Shown here one piece after another: positions 36,376 through 45,032 of a stretch of 64,000 bases of DNA (positions are counted from its first letter, which is position 1; each line of letters starts with the position of its first letter). A program made the position numbers and the translations under genes. Source of the DNA: Maridesulfovibrio sp. (GTDB lineage Bacteria; Desulfobacterota; Desulfovibrionia; Desulfovibrionales; Desulfovibrionaceae); assembly GCF_963667685.1 (NCBI RefSeq), contig NZ_OY763930.1, positions 62,001 to 126,000 on the forward strand. Reading direction: 5' to 3'. The notes below the pieces were generated by a model. The model ran no database searches. It worked only from the letters and a program-made list of their open reading frames with translations, and was not told the origin of the DNA.

Positions 36376-37350
36376 TTACGCTTTGTACTGATCCATCAAT
36401 TCCTTTGTCCCATCCACATATTCTAAAATATCCCCTTCGTCCTTGATCATTGTTTTACTGTTGAACTTCTTGAACTGTTCCATTTTCTTGTAGCCGTTCT
36501 GATAGCCCTTTTTGAACTTCTCAATCTTATCCACATAATCCTCTTTGGACTTTGTGTAATAATGGTTTAGGGCCAGAACCTCTTCATCCTGCTTAAATTT
36601 CTTGCAGCTCAATCTGTAGTTAAAATCATGGGCAGTGCTGTACTTGGCAGGCAGGATGCAATCAGTGCGGGCAATAGTCTTGTAGGACATCGGTTCAGCC
36701 ACACGCTTATCGTAGCTTGCGATAACTATATCGTCAGGTGCTTCATCGTGACCGGAATCACCGAAATAACGGCTGGGAACTTTCAACCCGGAAATATTCT
36801 CAAGGGACACGAGGTATTCCTTAATTGTTCTGAAGCCAGAGCCCTTGCGGGGATATACGAACTCATCAATATCGACCTTGATAACCCAGTCCATGTTGTG
36901 GGCATAGCGCACAAGAAAATCGCCATAAGCCAGATATTGTATACATTTATATTTGTTTTTTTCCTTACGGTCGTAATTCAGTCCTTCCAAATCCGGAAAC
37001 GGAATCAGCGTTACCGATCCCTCGTCTATGAAAGGAGCGAGTAGACGTTTTGACTCCTCCACATCGCCGTTATCGTAAAGATAGAAATGATCTACACCCA
37101 TCAATTTATGATAGCAGATCCATTCGGTAATAAATTTATCCTCAGCGCGCATAATAGCAACCGCGCCAACTTCAACCCTACGGGGAAGATCCACCCTGCT
37201 ATCAGAAAAATTATATTTTTCGCGCAACTTACCTGCTTTGAAATTGGTGAAAAGTAGACTGCCGGGATATCTGCGAACGTTGACTTTTATGTATTCAAGC
37301 AGGTTCTTACAAAAATACTTGGAAGGGAGAAATCTATCAAAAACAAACAT
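36376..37350 (-). CDS. GT92-type glycosyltransferase
   Basis: 324 residues. Family 92 (DUF23) features: RAEDKFITEWICYHKLMGVD then HFYLYDNGD, the metal-binding DWVIKVDIDEFVYP, and LNHYYTKSKEDY. Likely transfers a hexose such as galactose to a surface glycan. A paralogue is divergent at 37720 and keeps the same order of motifs. No secretion signal; cytoplasmic. Confidence 0.88.
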   Translation of the reverse strand: MFVFDRFLPSKYFCKNLLEYIKVNVRRYPGSLLFTNFKAGKLREKYNFSDSRVDLPRRVEVGAVAIMRAEDKFITEWICYHKLMGVDHFYLYDNGDVEESKRLLAPFIDEGSVTLIPFPDLEGLNYDRKEKNKYKCIQYLAYGDFLVRYAHNMDWVIKVDIDEFVYPRKGSGFRTIKEYLVSLENISGLKVPSRYFGDSGHDEAPDDIVIASYDKRVAEPMSYKTIARTDCILPAKYSTAHDFNYRLSCKKFKQDEEVLALNHYYTKSKEDYVDKIEKFKKGYQNGYKKMEQFKKFNSKTMIKDEGDILEYVDGTKELMDQYKA

Positions 37351-37719
37351 TTAAAATCCTTAGACGAAATGTAAGTGCTAATAAGCATACGTAATTAAAT
37401 CGAGCTGTAGGACATGGTTTAATCAACCATCTCCCCCTGAAAGAATTCTAAAAAATTTCACAATAACAAACAGCAGTCAATAGCCGCAGCTAGAATCGAA
37501 GATTAACATTTTTTTGCATGTTGAATTATTTTTGGTGAAAAAAGAATATTGTTAAAAACATAAATCCAGCCAATGAAGCTCCCGGTAGTATAAAAAAAAC
37601 ACATAGAAAATTTATAATACAGCCGTCATACATTGACGCAAGAGCACTTAATCAATATAAATAAAAAAGTATATAAGTATTAACAATCTTGACGCAATAG
37701 ATTGCGTTCAAAGGTAAAA
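37351..37719. other. Divergent AT-rich regulatory gap between paired GT92 genes
   Basis: 369 bases without a gene. It contains two direct TTGACGCAA copies (37633-37641 and 37689-37697) on the plus-strand gene's side. The second is part of the inverted repeat CGCAATAGATTGCG just before the ribosome binding site. No other feature was recognised. Confidence 0.45.
37633..37711 (+). promoter_or_regulatory. TTGACGCAA direct repeats and start-site hairpin
   Basis: Two TTGACGCAA sites, 56 bases apart, upstream of the GT92 gene. CGCAAT AG ATTGCG (37693-37706) forms a short hairpin, and flanking TTGA/TTCAA extends its symmetry. It could be a protein site or could mask the leader. Confidence 0.35.
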
Positions 37720-38709
37720 ATGAACAATAAATTATTTTCAGACATGCCTGTTACGCACCCACTTATTTACAACGCACTAAGGTTGGTACAGATAAATTTG
37801 CGTAGGTATCCAGGATATTTCATCTATACCAACTACAAATCAGGTATGATACGTAAGAAATATCATTTTTCCGATGCAAAGGTGGACCTGCCACGCAAAG
37901 CAAAACTCGGAATGCTGGCCATCATGCGTGCGGAAGATAAATTCATATGTGAGTGGATCTGTTACTACAAACTTATGGGAGTAGATCACTTTTACTTATA
38001 TGACAATGGTGACTATGAAAAATCATGTAATATTTTAGATCCGTTTATCAAAGAAGGATCAGTAACTGTCATCCCCTTCCCTGAAATAAAAGGTCTTGTA
38101 TATAACGGCACAGAGAAAAATAAAGAGCAATGCATGCAATATCTCGCATACGGAGATTTCTTAGTCCGTTATATGCATAATGTTGAATGGATAATTAAAG
38201 TAGACATTGATGAATTTGTATATCCAAAACAAATTTCAGGATTCAATTCTATATTAGAATACATCAACTCAATTCCTGATGTCGGCAATATCCGTATCCC
38301 CAGCTATTACTTTGGATCATCTGGTCATATTTCTGCTCCTGATGATCTTGTAATCTCCAGTTACGGCATGCGGATGGCTGAACCTACAACTTATAAGTCA
38401 ATGGCCAGATCTGAATGCATTCTCCGCCAGAACTATAGTACAGCGCACGACTTCAATGTCAAAATAACAAATAAAAAGAATTTATTTAATGAAGAAGTAC
38501 TAGTTCTGAACCATTACTACACAAAATCCAGAGAAGACTTCATCAATAAAGTCAAGAACTACAATAACGGATACATGGATGGGTTCAAGGATTTAGATCT
38601 TTTCAACAATTTCAATAGCCAACCAATGGTACAAGACTCCGGAGAAATACTCCGCTATTCAAAAGAGACTAAAGACCTGCTGAAAAAATACAATAGACTC
38701 GACTGTTGA
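37720..38709 (+). CDS. GT92-type glycosyltransferase, paralogue of the minus-strand gene
   Basis: 329 residues from the ATG at 37720; AAAGG is five bases upstream, and the TTG at 37702 is a poorer start. It shares the motif order with its neighbour: RAEDKFICEWICYYKLMGVD, HFYLYDNGD, EWIIKVDIDEFVYP and LNHYYTKSREDF. The N-terminus also matches (LRRYPGYFIYTNYKSG against VRRYPGSLLFTNFKAG). The pair probably arose by local duplication with inversion. Confidence 0.88.
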   Translation: MNNKLFSDMPVTHPLIYNALRLVQINLRRYPGYFIYTNYKSGMIRKKYHFSDAKVDLPRKAKLGMLAIMRAEDKFICEWICYYKLMGVDHFYLYDNGDYEKSCNILDPFIKEGSVTVIPFPEIKGLVYNGTEKNKEQCMQYLAYGDFLVRYMHNVEWIIKVDIDEFVYPKQISGFNSILEYINSIPDVGNIRIPSYYFGSSGHISAPDDLVISSYGMRMAEPTTYKSMARSECILRQNYSTAHDFNVKITNKKNLFNEEVLVLNHYYTKSREDFINKVKNYNNGYMDGFKDLDLFNNFNSQPMVQDSGEILRYSKETKDLLKKYNRLDC

Positions 38710-38734
38710 TACAGTCATTATTCATACACCAATA

Positions 38735-38770
38735 AAATGCCCTGAAAAAAGTATTTTTTTCAGGGCATTT
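38735..38770. terminator. Bidirectional terminator between GT92 gene and fdhE
   Basis: AAATGCCCTGAAAAAA pairs with TTTTTTCAGGGCATTT around a short loop, giving A and T runs on each side that serve either strand. Confidence 0.85.
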
Positions 38771-38790
38771 CTAATAACACTAGTAGCAAT

Positions 38791-39696
38791 CTACAAAACA
38801 TTCCAAGGAGTTTCAGCCATAGGAAGGAAATTCTCTTCCTGAGCTTTAATATCCAGATGGACAAGGCCCAGCGGAGCAACACGCGGGTCCGGCTGTTCTG
38901 CCAGCTCGCGGGTATCAATGGTGACAAAATAATGATTACATGACTTGCAGACATCTACACGCTCATTATTACGTTCTTCGGCTTGTAGGTAACGCAGTTT
39001 TTCATGGTCCTCGTTCTCGCACCATGGGCAGGTATTACGCTTAAAGCGCCATTCGTGGCCACAGCATGAGCAATGCAGCCAGCGCTGACCGCCATGAGAT
39101 TTCAAATAGGCATTGTCATCGCCTGATTTACGCAGCAAAGCCAAGTCTGGAAAAGTTCCGCATACAGGACAGTAACCTTTATGCCACTGCATATTCTTAA
39201 CAGCCTCGGCCGCTTCCGGTTCCATCCGCGTCATGAAAGATTTTAGCGAAAGTGTACCCAAAAAAGCCAGCACCTGATCGTCAACTTTCCACTCTTCGAT
39301 TAAAGCATGCAGCAGGTTTTCGTCCTCTTCCCAAATTGCCCTGGGCAGATCATTAAAATTTTCAACGTCTCCTACAGCGTTAACGATCTCATCCACCTGC
39401 ACGGCAACAGTAGGAATTCCCTCGGAAACAGCTTCCGCCACCAGCATGAAAACCTCACGGTACTTTTCGCCAAGGTCCGGTAATTCCATATCAGCAAGCA
39501 GATGGACACCCTGCTCAAAACGCGGGGCATAAGATTCAGGAATCCTGTAGCCGTCCCAATCAGCCAGAATCCCTTCCGCTTTTTCCAGAGCAATAAGCAG
39601 CGGCCCGAAGGCATCGAAAATATTTTCCAAAGCAGGCATTCTCTTACGCAAAGTAAGAAGACCAGCCTGAACATCATGTTTCTTTTTATTACTCAT
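38791..39696 (-). CDS. fdhE: Formate dehydrogenase accessory protein FdhE
   Basis: 301 residues from the ATG at 39696 (AGGAG eight bases upstream); a TTG one codon earlier is unlikely. Four paired-cysteine groups (CPVCG, CSCCGHEW, CPWCENED, CKSCNHY) bind iron or zinc as in FdhE, a cytoplasmic chaperone needed for assembly of exported formate dehydrogenases. It lies downstream of fdhA-fdhB with a 319-base gap containing two hairpin elements. Confidence 0.93.
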   Translation of the reverse strand: MSNKKKHDVQAGLLTLRKRMPALENIFDAFGPLLIALEKAEGILADWDGYRIPESYAPRFEQGVHLLADMELPDLGEKYREVFMLVAEAVSEGIPTVAVQVDEIVNAVGDVENFNDLPRAIWEEDENLLHALIEEWKVDDQVLAFLGTLSLKSFMTRMEPEAAEAVKNMQWHKGYCPVCGTFPDLALLRKSGDDNAYLKSHGGQRWLHCSCCGHEWRFKRNTCPWCENEDHEKLRYLQAEERNNERVDVCKSCNHYFVTIDTRELAEQPDPRVAPLGLVHLDIKAQEENFLPMAETPWNVL

Positions 39697-39756
39697 CAAT
39701 ATTGCTCCTGAAGAAATATTCTGATGCGCTATGCGCTTTTTTATATGAAAAATTTT

Positions 39757-39812
39757 GCCTCCGGCGGCTTAAACCCTTTGAAAAGGGTTTAAGAATCCCA
39801 AACTTTTTTAAT
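39757..39812 (+). repeat. GCCTCCGGCGGC-hairpin repeat element (left)
   Basis: GCCTCCGGCGGC (39757-39768) is followed by the 11-2-11 hairpin TTAAACCCTTT/AAAGGGTTTAA (39769-39792) and AAGAATCCCAAAC. REP-like: a short GC motif joined to a hairpin. Confidence 0.6.
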
Positions 39813-39962
39813 AAGCTTCGCGTCCGTTAGCCCGAATCTACAAAATTTATCATACAGACTTCCCGTACAACCTCACACGGGAAAGAAAATATTTTATTTA
39901 CCCCCACAGTATTGTCCCCAACGGCGAAGCCCTAATAAAAGGTTCTGAAGGGGTGGGGTCTA

Positions 39963-40010
39963 GGGAGGGGAAACTCTTGCAAGAGTTTCCCCTCCCCAGC
40001 CGCCGGAGGC
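39963..40010 (-). repeat. GCCTCCGGCGGC-hairpin repeat element (right, inverted)
   Basis: On the minus strand GCCTCCGGCGGC is followed by a 16-bp perfect stem of the GGGAGGGG...CCCCTCCC kind (39963-39996). The stem sequence differs from that of the left element, but the layout is the same. It can also terminate the fdhB transcript. Confidence 0.6.
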
Positions 40011-40015
40011 ATTTC

Positions 40016-40750
40016 TTATCCAAATATCCGCTTAGCGGGTTTGGCGAGATTAGCTAGGAACTCTTTGCGCGTTACGCCGTTGCCGACGCCGGAGGCGTCT
40101 GCGGTAACGTACTCGTAGTAGAGTTCTGGTTTATCCTGCACAAGATAGATGACGTTAACTTCGTCAGCGTCGATAACCTGTGCATTGGGGTAGTCCTTCT
40201 TTACTCTTTCAAGAGCTTCTTCTGCAAGGGCTACCATTTCTTCACGTTCACCGAAGTTCATGGTTCCGGTAGGACAAGTCTTGACACACATGGGAATCAA
40301 TCCTGCCTGCTGGCGGTCAATACACATGTCGCACTTGGTCAGCATTCCAGTACCGGTATTACGGCGCGGAATATTGTAGGGACATGCTTCGGTAATTTCC
40401 TGACACTCGTCAGCGGCGAGACGTTTGCTCTGATCGGTGAAGATCACAGCTCCGGTCTCTTCATCTTTGATAACCGCGCCGGTGACGTAGGAATCAGCGA
40501 TATCCTTACAGGGGGGCACATCGCAATGGCGGCACTGGTCGGGGAAAAAATACCACTCGACCTTACCGTTGATGCGGTGCTCGCTGAAACGGACAAGTTT
40601 ATAGTTGAACGGGTTCAGGTCAGGGGGATTCTGATGCGAACCGCGCTGTTTGGTTTTTACTGCGGGCAGGCCGTGCCATTCCTTACAGGCAACCTGGCAA
40701 CCGCGGCAGGCAGTACATCTGGAGGTATCAACAAAGAACGCTTTAGACAT
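40016..40750 (-). CDS. fdhB: Formate dehydrogenase beta (iron-sulfur) subunit
   Basis: 244 residues with 13 cysteines placed as in the three-cluster beta subunits of Desulfovibrio tungsten/molybdenum formate dehydrogenases: C12-C15-C18-C22, C73-C76-C81, C116, C123, C140-C143 and C155-C159. It carries electrons from FdhA to a periplasmic acceptor, probably a cytochrome c. No own signal peptide, so it is expected to be co-exported with FdhA. AAGGAGT precedes the ATG; the gap from fdhA is 21 bases. Confidence 0.93.
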   Translation of the reverse strand: MSKAFFVDTSRCTACRGCQVACKEWHGLPAVKTKQRGSHQNPPDLNPFNYKLVRFSEHRINGKVEWYFFPDQCRHCDVPPCKDIADSYVTGAVIKDEETGAVIFTDQSKRLAADECQEITEACPYNIPRRNTGTGMLTKCDMCIDRQQAGLIPMCVKTCPTGTMNFGEREEMVALAEEALERVKKDYPNAQVIDADEVNVIYLVQDKPELYYEYVTADASGVGNGVTRKEFLANLAKPAKRIFG

Positions 40751-40771
40751 GTTTTACTCCTTGGTTGCAGG

Positions 40772-43700
40772 TTACTCTTCAATCTCGGTGAGCTTCTTCG
40801 CTTTGCGAACGTTCACCAGAGAGGCCTTGTACTCTGGGATAGTGGTGTTAGGATCACCGACCGACGGGGTAAGACGGTTGGTGGCATCCCCACATCCGGG
40901 TGTGGTCCAGCCGAAGCAGAAAGGCATACCGACCTCATGGACAGTGCGGCCTTTGATCTGGAACGGAGTCATACGCACGGTAACCATGGCAATGGCTTCA
41001 ACCCTGCCGCGGATACTCTCGACAATGACCGGATCGCCGTTTTCAATACCCTTCTCTTTAGCCAGCTCAGGGCTCATTTCCACATAAAGCTGAGGTTCAG
41101 CTTCGAGCAGTGGCGGGGTGTTACGGGTATCGCCGCCACCGCACCAGTGTTCGGTGAGGCTGTAGGTGGTCAGGACGATGGGATACCGTTCATCCGCAGG
41201 CTCGGCCAGTTTATCCAAGTCACTGTCAGTATACTTGTAAACCGGGCTGCTCAGCTGGCTGGAGAACGGATGACTGGTAATGGGAGTTTCCACCGGCTCG
41301 TAATGGTCGGGGAAAGGTCCATCCTGCAATCCAGGGCCATAGAGCTGTCCGTGGCCTTCCTTGCGCATGATGAAGGGATAACGTCCTTTTCCGGTAGCCA
41401 TCGGCGGCCAGCCGCCATCAGGCACGTCACCGATCCACTTGGAACCGTTCCACTCAATAACAGCCTTTTCAGGAGCGTAAGGCTTACCATTAAGGTCAAC
41501 GGAGGCACGGTTGTAAAGGATACGGCGGTTAACGGGCCAGCACCATGCGTAGTTGGGGTACAGGTTGATCTTCGCCTGCATGGGGGTCTGTTCCAGACTG
41601 CGGCGTTTAGCCTTGTTACCGGCTTCTTCAGTATAACTGCCTGCGTAGAGCCAGTTCAGGGAAGAAGTGGAGCCGTCATCAGCAAGGGCGACGAAGGAAG
41701 GAACCTGCTGACCCTTTTTGTATTTCTTGCCCTTGAATTCAACGTCCTTGGTGAAGCGGCCGTTGATACGCTGAGCCACATCCTCAGGATCGTAATAAGC
41801 AGGCCAGTCAAGGCTGAGCAGAGCTTCGGGGTAAACACCGTCTTCTTTATTGTAGAGGCGGCGCACGTGGTTGATTATATCCACATACATTTCACCCATG
41901 CTCTTGGACTCACCCATGGGACGGGTCGCTTCATAATGCCAGAGCAACCAGCGGCCGGAGGAACTGATGGAACCTGCTTTTTCCGCGCGCTGAGCGGAAG
42001 GCAGCATGAATACTTCAGTTTTCATGCTGGTGGGATCTACGCCGGGACGGTGCCAGTTCTCGGAGGTTTCGGTATGATGAATCTCACCTACGACCAGCCA
42101 GTCCAGATTGTCCAGAGCCTTACGGACCTTGTTGGAGTTAGGAACACTCATGGCAGGGTTGGTACCGAAAGCGAAACCACCCTTGATCTCACCACGGTAC
42201 ATGCGGTCGAAGATGAAGAGGTAGGAGTAATCTTCGCCGTCATCAGCCTTGGGCAGCATCTGGTAGCCGAAGCCATTATCTGCTGAGGCATTGTCACCGC
42301 GCCAGCCTTTAAGCAGTGAAGCCATATATTTGGGCTTATGCTGCCACCAGTTGGCACTCTGCGGATCATTAGAGACCGGAGTGGTTGCCTTGGTGTATTC
42401 TTCAAAGGAACCCATGCTTGCTTTAGGAACAGGCAGGTAACCGGGCAGGATGTGCCAGAGGATACAGTGGTCAGTGGACCCCTGTACGTTAGGTTCACCG
42501 CGCAGAGCGTTGATACCGCCGCCGGCCACACCGATGTTACCCAGCAGAAGTTGAAGGATGGCACTGGAACGGATATTCTGTACGCCGACTGTGTGCTGGG
42601 TCCAGCCCAGTGCGTACATAATGGTTCCGGCCTTATCTCGCTTACCTGTTCCGGCGTATTCCTTGTAGACCTTGAGCAGGTTGTCCTTGGATACACCTGT
42701 GGTCTTGGAAACGTTGGACAGGGAATAGCGGGAGTAGTGCTTCTTCAGCTGCTGAAATACACAGCGGGAATTCTTAAGCGATTCATCACGTTTGGGCACG
42801 CCGTTCTCATCCAGCTCAAAAGCCCATTTGGATTTATCATACTTGCGGGACTTCTTGTCATAACCGGTGAACAGCCCCCGAGAGAACTTGAAGTCTTTAC
42901 CGACGATGAATGCCGCGTTTGTGTAGTTGGTTACGTATTCCTTGAAATATAAGTCGTTTTCAATAACGTAATTGATCATACCGCCCATGAAAGCGATATC
43001 TGTACCTGATCTAAGCGGAACGTGGAAATCACTTCTCGCTGAGGTACGGGAGAATTTGGGGTCCACATGCATGACCTTGGCGCCTTTGTCCTTGGCCCTG
43101 AGTACCCATTTGAAGGAGATAGGATGGTGCTCTGCGGCGTTGCTACCGATAATCAGTATGGAATCCGCATTTTCAATATCGCACCAGTGGTTTGTCATCG
43201 CACCGCGCCCGAACGACTCTGCCAGAGCCGCAACTGTTGCGCTGTGTCAGATACGTGCCTGGTGATCAAAATGCACCAGGCCGAGGCCGCGCACACCCTG
43301 ATGGACGACTGCACACTCCTCGTTATCCATCTGTGATGTGCCGAGATGGAAAATTGATTCTACACGGTTGACTTCCTGTCCCTTATCATTGAACCGTTTG
43401 AAGTCTGCATCACGTGTTTCCTTTACGCGACGGGCAATGCGGTCAAGCACAAAGTCCCAGCTCTTTTCTTCCCATTTGGTGCTGTAAGGAGCACGATAAA
43501 GGGGCTTATCAATGCGATGGTGGCTGTTATGCATGGAAAGCATAGCCGCACCCTTAGCACAGAGAGCACCTTCACTTACGGGGTAATCCGGATCACCTTC
43601 AGTACTGACGATCTTGCCGTCCTTAACGTGGGCGATAAAATGGCAGCTGAGCGAACAGAAGGGACAAATGGAAATGACTTCCTTCGCTCCTTTGATCTTT

Positions 43701-43813
43701 AACCCTGCGGCATAAGCCTGCGTGGGAGATAGATCGAGTCCCAGCTGGCTCATACCGATACTTGCGACACCGACGCCCGCAAGTTTCATGAACCCTCGCC
43801 GTGAAATATTCAT
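40772..43813 (-). CDS. fdhA: Formate dehydrogenase alpha subunit, selenocysteine-containing
   Basis: 1,013 residues, read through an in-frame TGA (43247-43249) at codon 189 in HQARI-U-HSATV, exactly where family members have selenocysteine; without this the gene appears as two pieces. The Tat signal MNISRRGFMKLAG is at the N-terminus. One 4Fe-4S cluster is bound by C50, C53, C57 and C85. The bis-MGD segments (IIGSNAAEHHP, MYALGWTQHTVG, GGGINALRGEPNVQG) match formate dehydrogenases that use W or Mo. It oxidises formate in the periplasm. AGGAGG precedes the ATG. First gene of fdhAB(E). Confidence 0.96.
43214..43230 (-). promoter_or_regulatory. SECIS-type hairpin
   Basis: On the minus strand, CGGCTCT/AGAGTCG form a seven-base-pair stem (one G-T pair) with a GGC loop, 16 bases after the TGA. 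Position and size fit a bacterial SECIS that recruits SelB inside the coding sequence. The fold was judged by eye. Confidence 0.6.
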
Positions 43814-43905
43814 GGAACCTCCTCAGTTTAAATCAGGAGAACTAACAGTCTGTAATAACTTATTATTTTACAAACACCTCTCCTGAATATTACTTTAATA
43901 ATCCC

Positions 43906-43934
43906 ATAGAACATCAGACACATCATAAAGTCAA
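43906..43934 (-). promoter_or_regulatory. Candidate promoter of the fdh operon
   Basis: TTGACT (43929-43934) and TTCTAT (43906-43911) on the minus strand, 17 bases apart. The -10 is imperfect. About 93 bases precede the fdhA start. Confidence 0.35.
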
Positions 43935-43945
43935 TATTTTCAATA

Positions 43946-43959
43946 TGTTAGAAATAACA
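43946..43959. promoter_or_regulatory. Inverted repeat upstream of the fdh promoter
   Basis: TGTTAGAAATAACA, a 5-4-5 palindrome 11 bases upstream of the proposed -35. Position fits an activator site. No regulator was identified. Confidence 0.3.
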
Positions 43960-44242
43960 CATATAAATTTGGCCAGTCATCATGCAACTCCGTAATCTGT
44001 ACAATCCAATCAACTTTCAGAATCTGAATTCACTAAGGCGGCAGTTAATTATAAACTGCATACAACTTATTGAAAATAAAAATAACTACTCTAAATAGAC
44101 TGAAATGATTTGTTAAACTTAAAACAGGTATATTATAAGCTCAAAAACATATAGTTATTAAGAACGGTTTAGTGTATATTCATGTATATTTATATTTTTA
44201 GCTAGAATTTCAATGAGATCCACTTAAGGGGAGGAAAAGGGG

Positions 44243-44830
44243 ATGCTTAAAAAGACAACACAGCTTATGGCAGTGCTTTTGTTGATGCTTTGCTCAACAT
44301 CAGCTTTTGCGTCATATCTCGGCACCACCTACAATAATATCTTCATGAAAGGCTCCAATATTTCAGGAGATATCTCAAACTACCTGCAAACAACGTCCGG
44401 AACAGGCGTTTGGGATATTACCGCTGTCGTCAGCCAGGCCTCAATGAACAACAGATTCAACATGAATGACGGCTCCGACAACAAAATGCTTTTCTACAAC
44501 AAAGACAAAAGCAACTGGGACAATGCGGTTACTGTCGACCTTGAAAAGACTTTTTTTACTGACGGTTTCAAGACATACAACCTCGGTCTCAACGACCAAA
44601 GCACTAACGTCTATACCGCGAAAGTAATTAAAGAGTTCTCCTACAACAACATCGTCTTCGGTGTTAACGACCTTGTTATCATGCTCAACGACGCAGGGGG
44701 CGATAAGGACTATGACGACTACGTCCTCCACGGCAGAGCTTCAACAGCAGCAACCCCAATTCCCGCTGCTGTCTGGTTGCTCGGTTCCGGGCTGATCGGG
44801 CTGATCGGGCTGCGCAAAAAGCTCTCGTAA
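44243..44830 (+). CDS. Exported VPLPA/PEP-CTERM-type surface protein
   Basis: 195 residues. A signal peptide (MAVLLLMLCSTSAFA) starts the protein. The C-terminus is a sorting tripartite: TPIPAAVWLLGSGLIGLIGL and RKKLS, as in VPLPA-CTERM proteins handled by an exosortase. A middle acidic segment (MLNDAGGDKDYDDYV) resembles calcium-binding DUF4114-like loops. It is probably a secreted matrix or surface protein; the processing exosortase is not in the window. A strong GGGGAGG site precedes the ATG. Confidence 0.8.
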   Translation: MLKKTTQLMAVLLLMLCSTSAFASYLGTTYNNIFMKGSNISGDISNYLQTTSGTGVWDITAVVSQASMNNRFNMNDGSDNKMLFYNKDKSNWDNAVTVDLEKTFFTDGFKTYNLGLNDQSTNVYTAKVIKEFSYNNIVFGVNDLVIMLNDAGGDKDYDDYVLHGRASTAATPIPAAVWLLGSGLIGLIGLRKKLS

Positions 44831-44850
44831 ATTAATCTCAGTTATATGCT

Positions 44851-44882
44851 AAAGGCGCTCTTTTTAAGGGCGCCTTTTTTTA
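44851..44882 (+). terminator. Intrinsic terminator
   Basis: AAAGGCGC (44851-44858) pairs with GCGCCTTT (44870-44877), with a T run to 44881. Confidence 0.85.
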
Positions 44883-45032
44883 TTTCGCAAAACCAGCTGA
44901 TTTCAAAACTTCCAATATCCCCAGCAGACTTAAGTATTCTCAAATTGTCATAGACATGAATATTCCCAGATGGCAGACTGATAGTAACTATATTCATCTG
45001 CCTACCTTATTAATACAAAAGGGAGACGACTC

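Larger units (their letters stand above)
39697..40015. other. Gap between fdhB and fdhE holding two facing repeat elements
   Basis: No gene. It contains two oppositely oriented GCCTCCGGCGGC units, each followed by a hairpin (39757-39792 and 39963-40010). Sequence between the two elements shows no further feature that I can name. Confidence 0.6.
43814..44242. other. Divergent gap between fdhA and the VPLPA-CTERM gene
   Basis: 429 bases, AT-rich. Holds the fdh promoter and palindrome. For the plus-strand gene, TTGTTA...TATTAT around 44112-44138 is a weak promoter candidate. No gene was found. Confidence 0.5.

Noticed and set aside
40526-42286. 586-codon open frame on the plus strand across fdhB and fdhA
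   Set aside because: It lies opposite two highly conserved Fe-S/molybdopterin genes, has no ribosome binding site, and its translation has no recognisable fold. It is a shadow produced by GC-biased codons.
43972-43992. Sigma-54-like TTGGCC...GC upstream of the VPLPA-CTERM gene
   Set aside because: The spacing between GG and GC is eleven bases, not ten, so it does not fit sigma-54.
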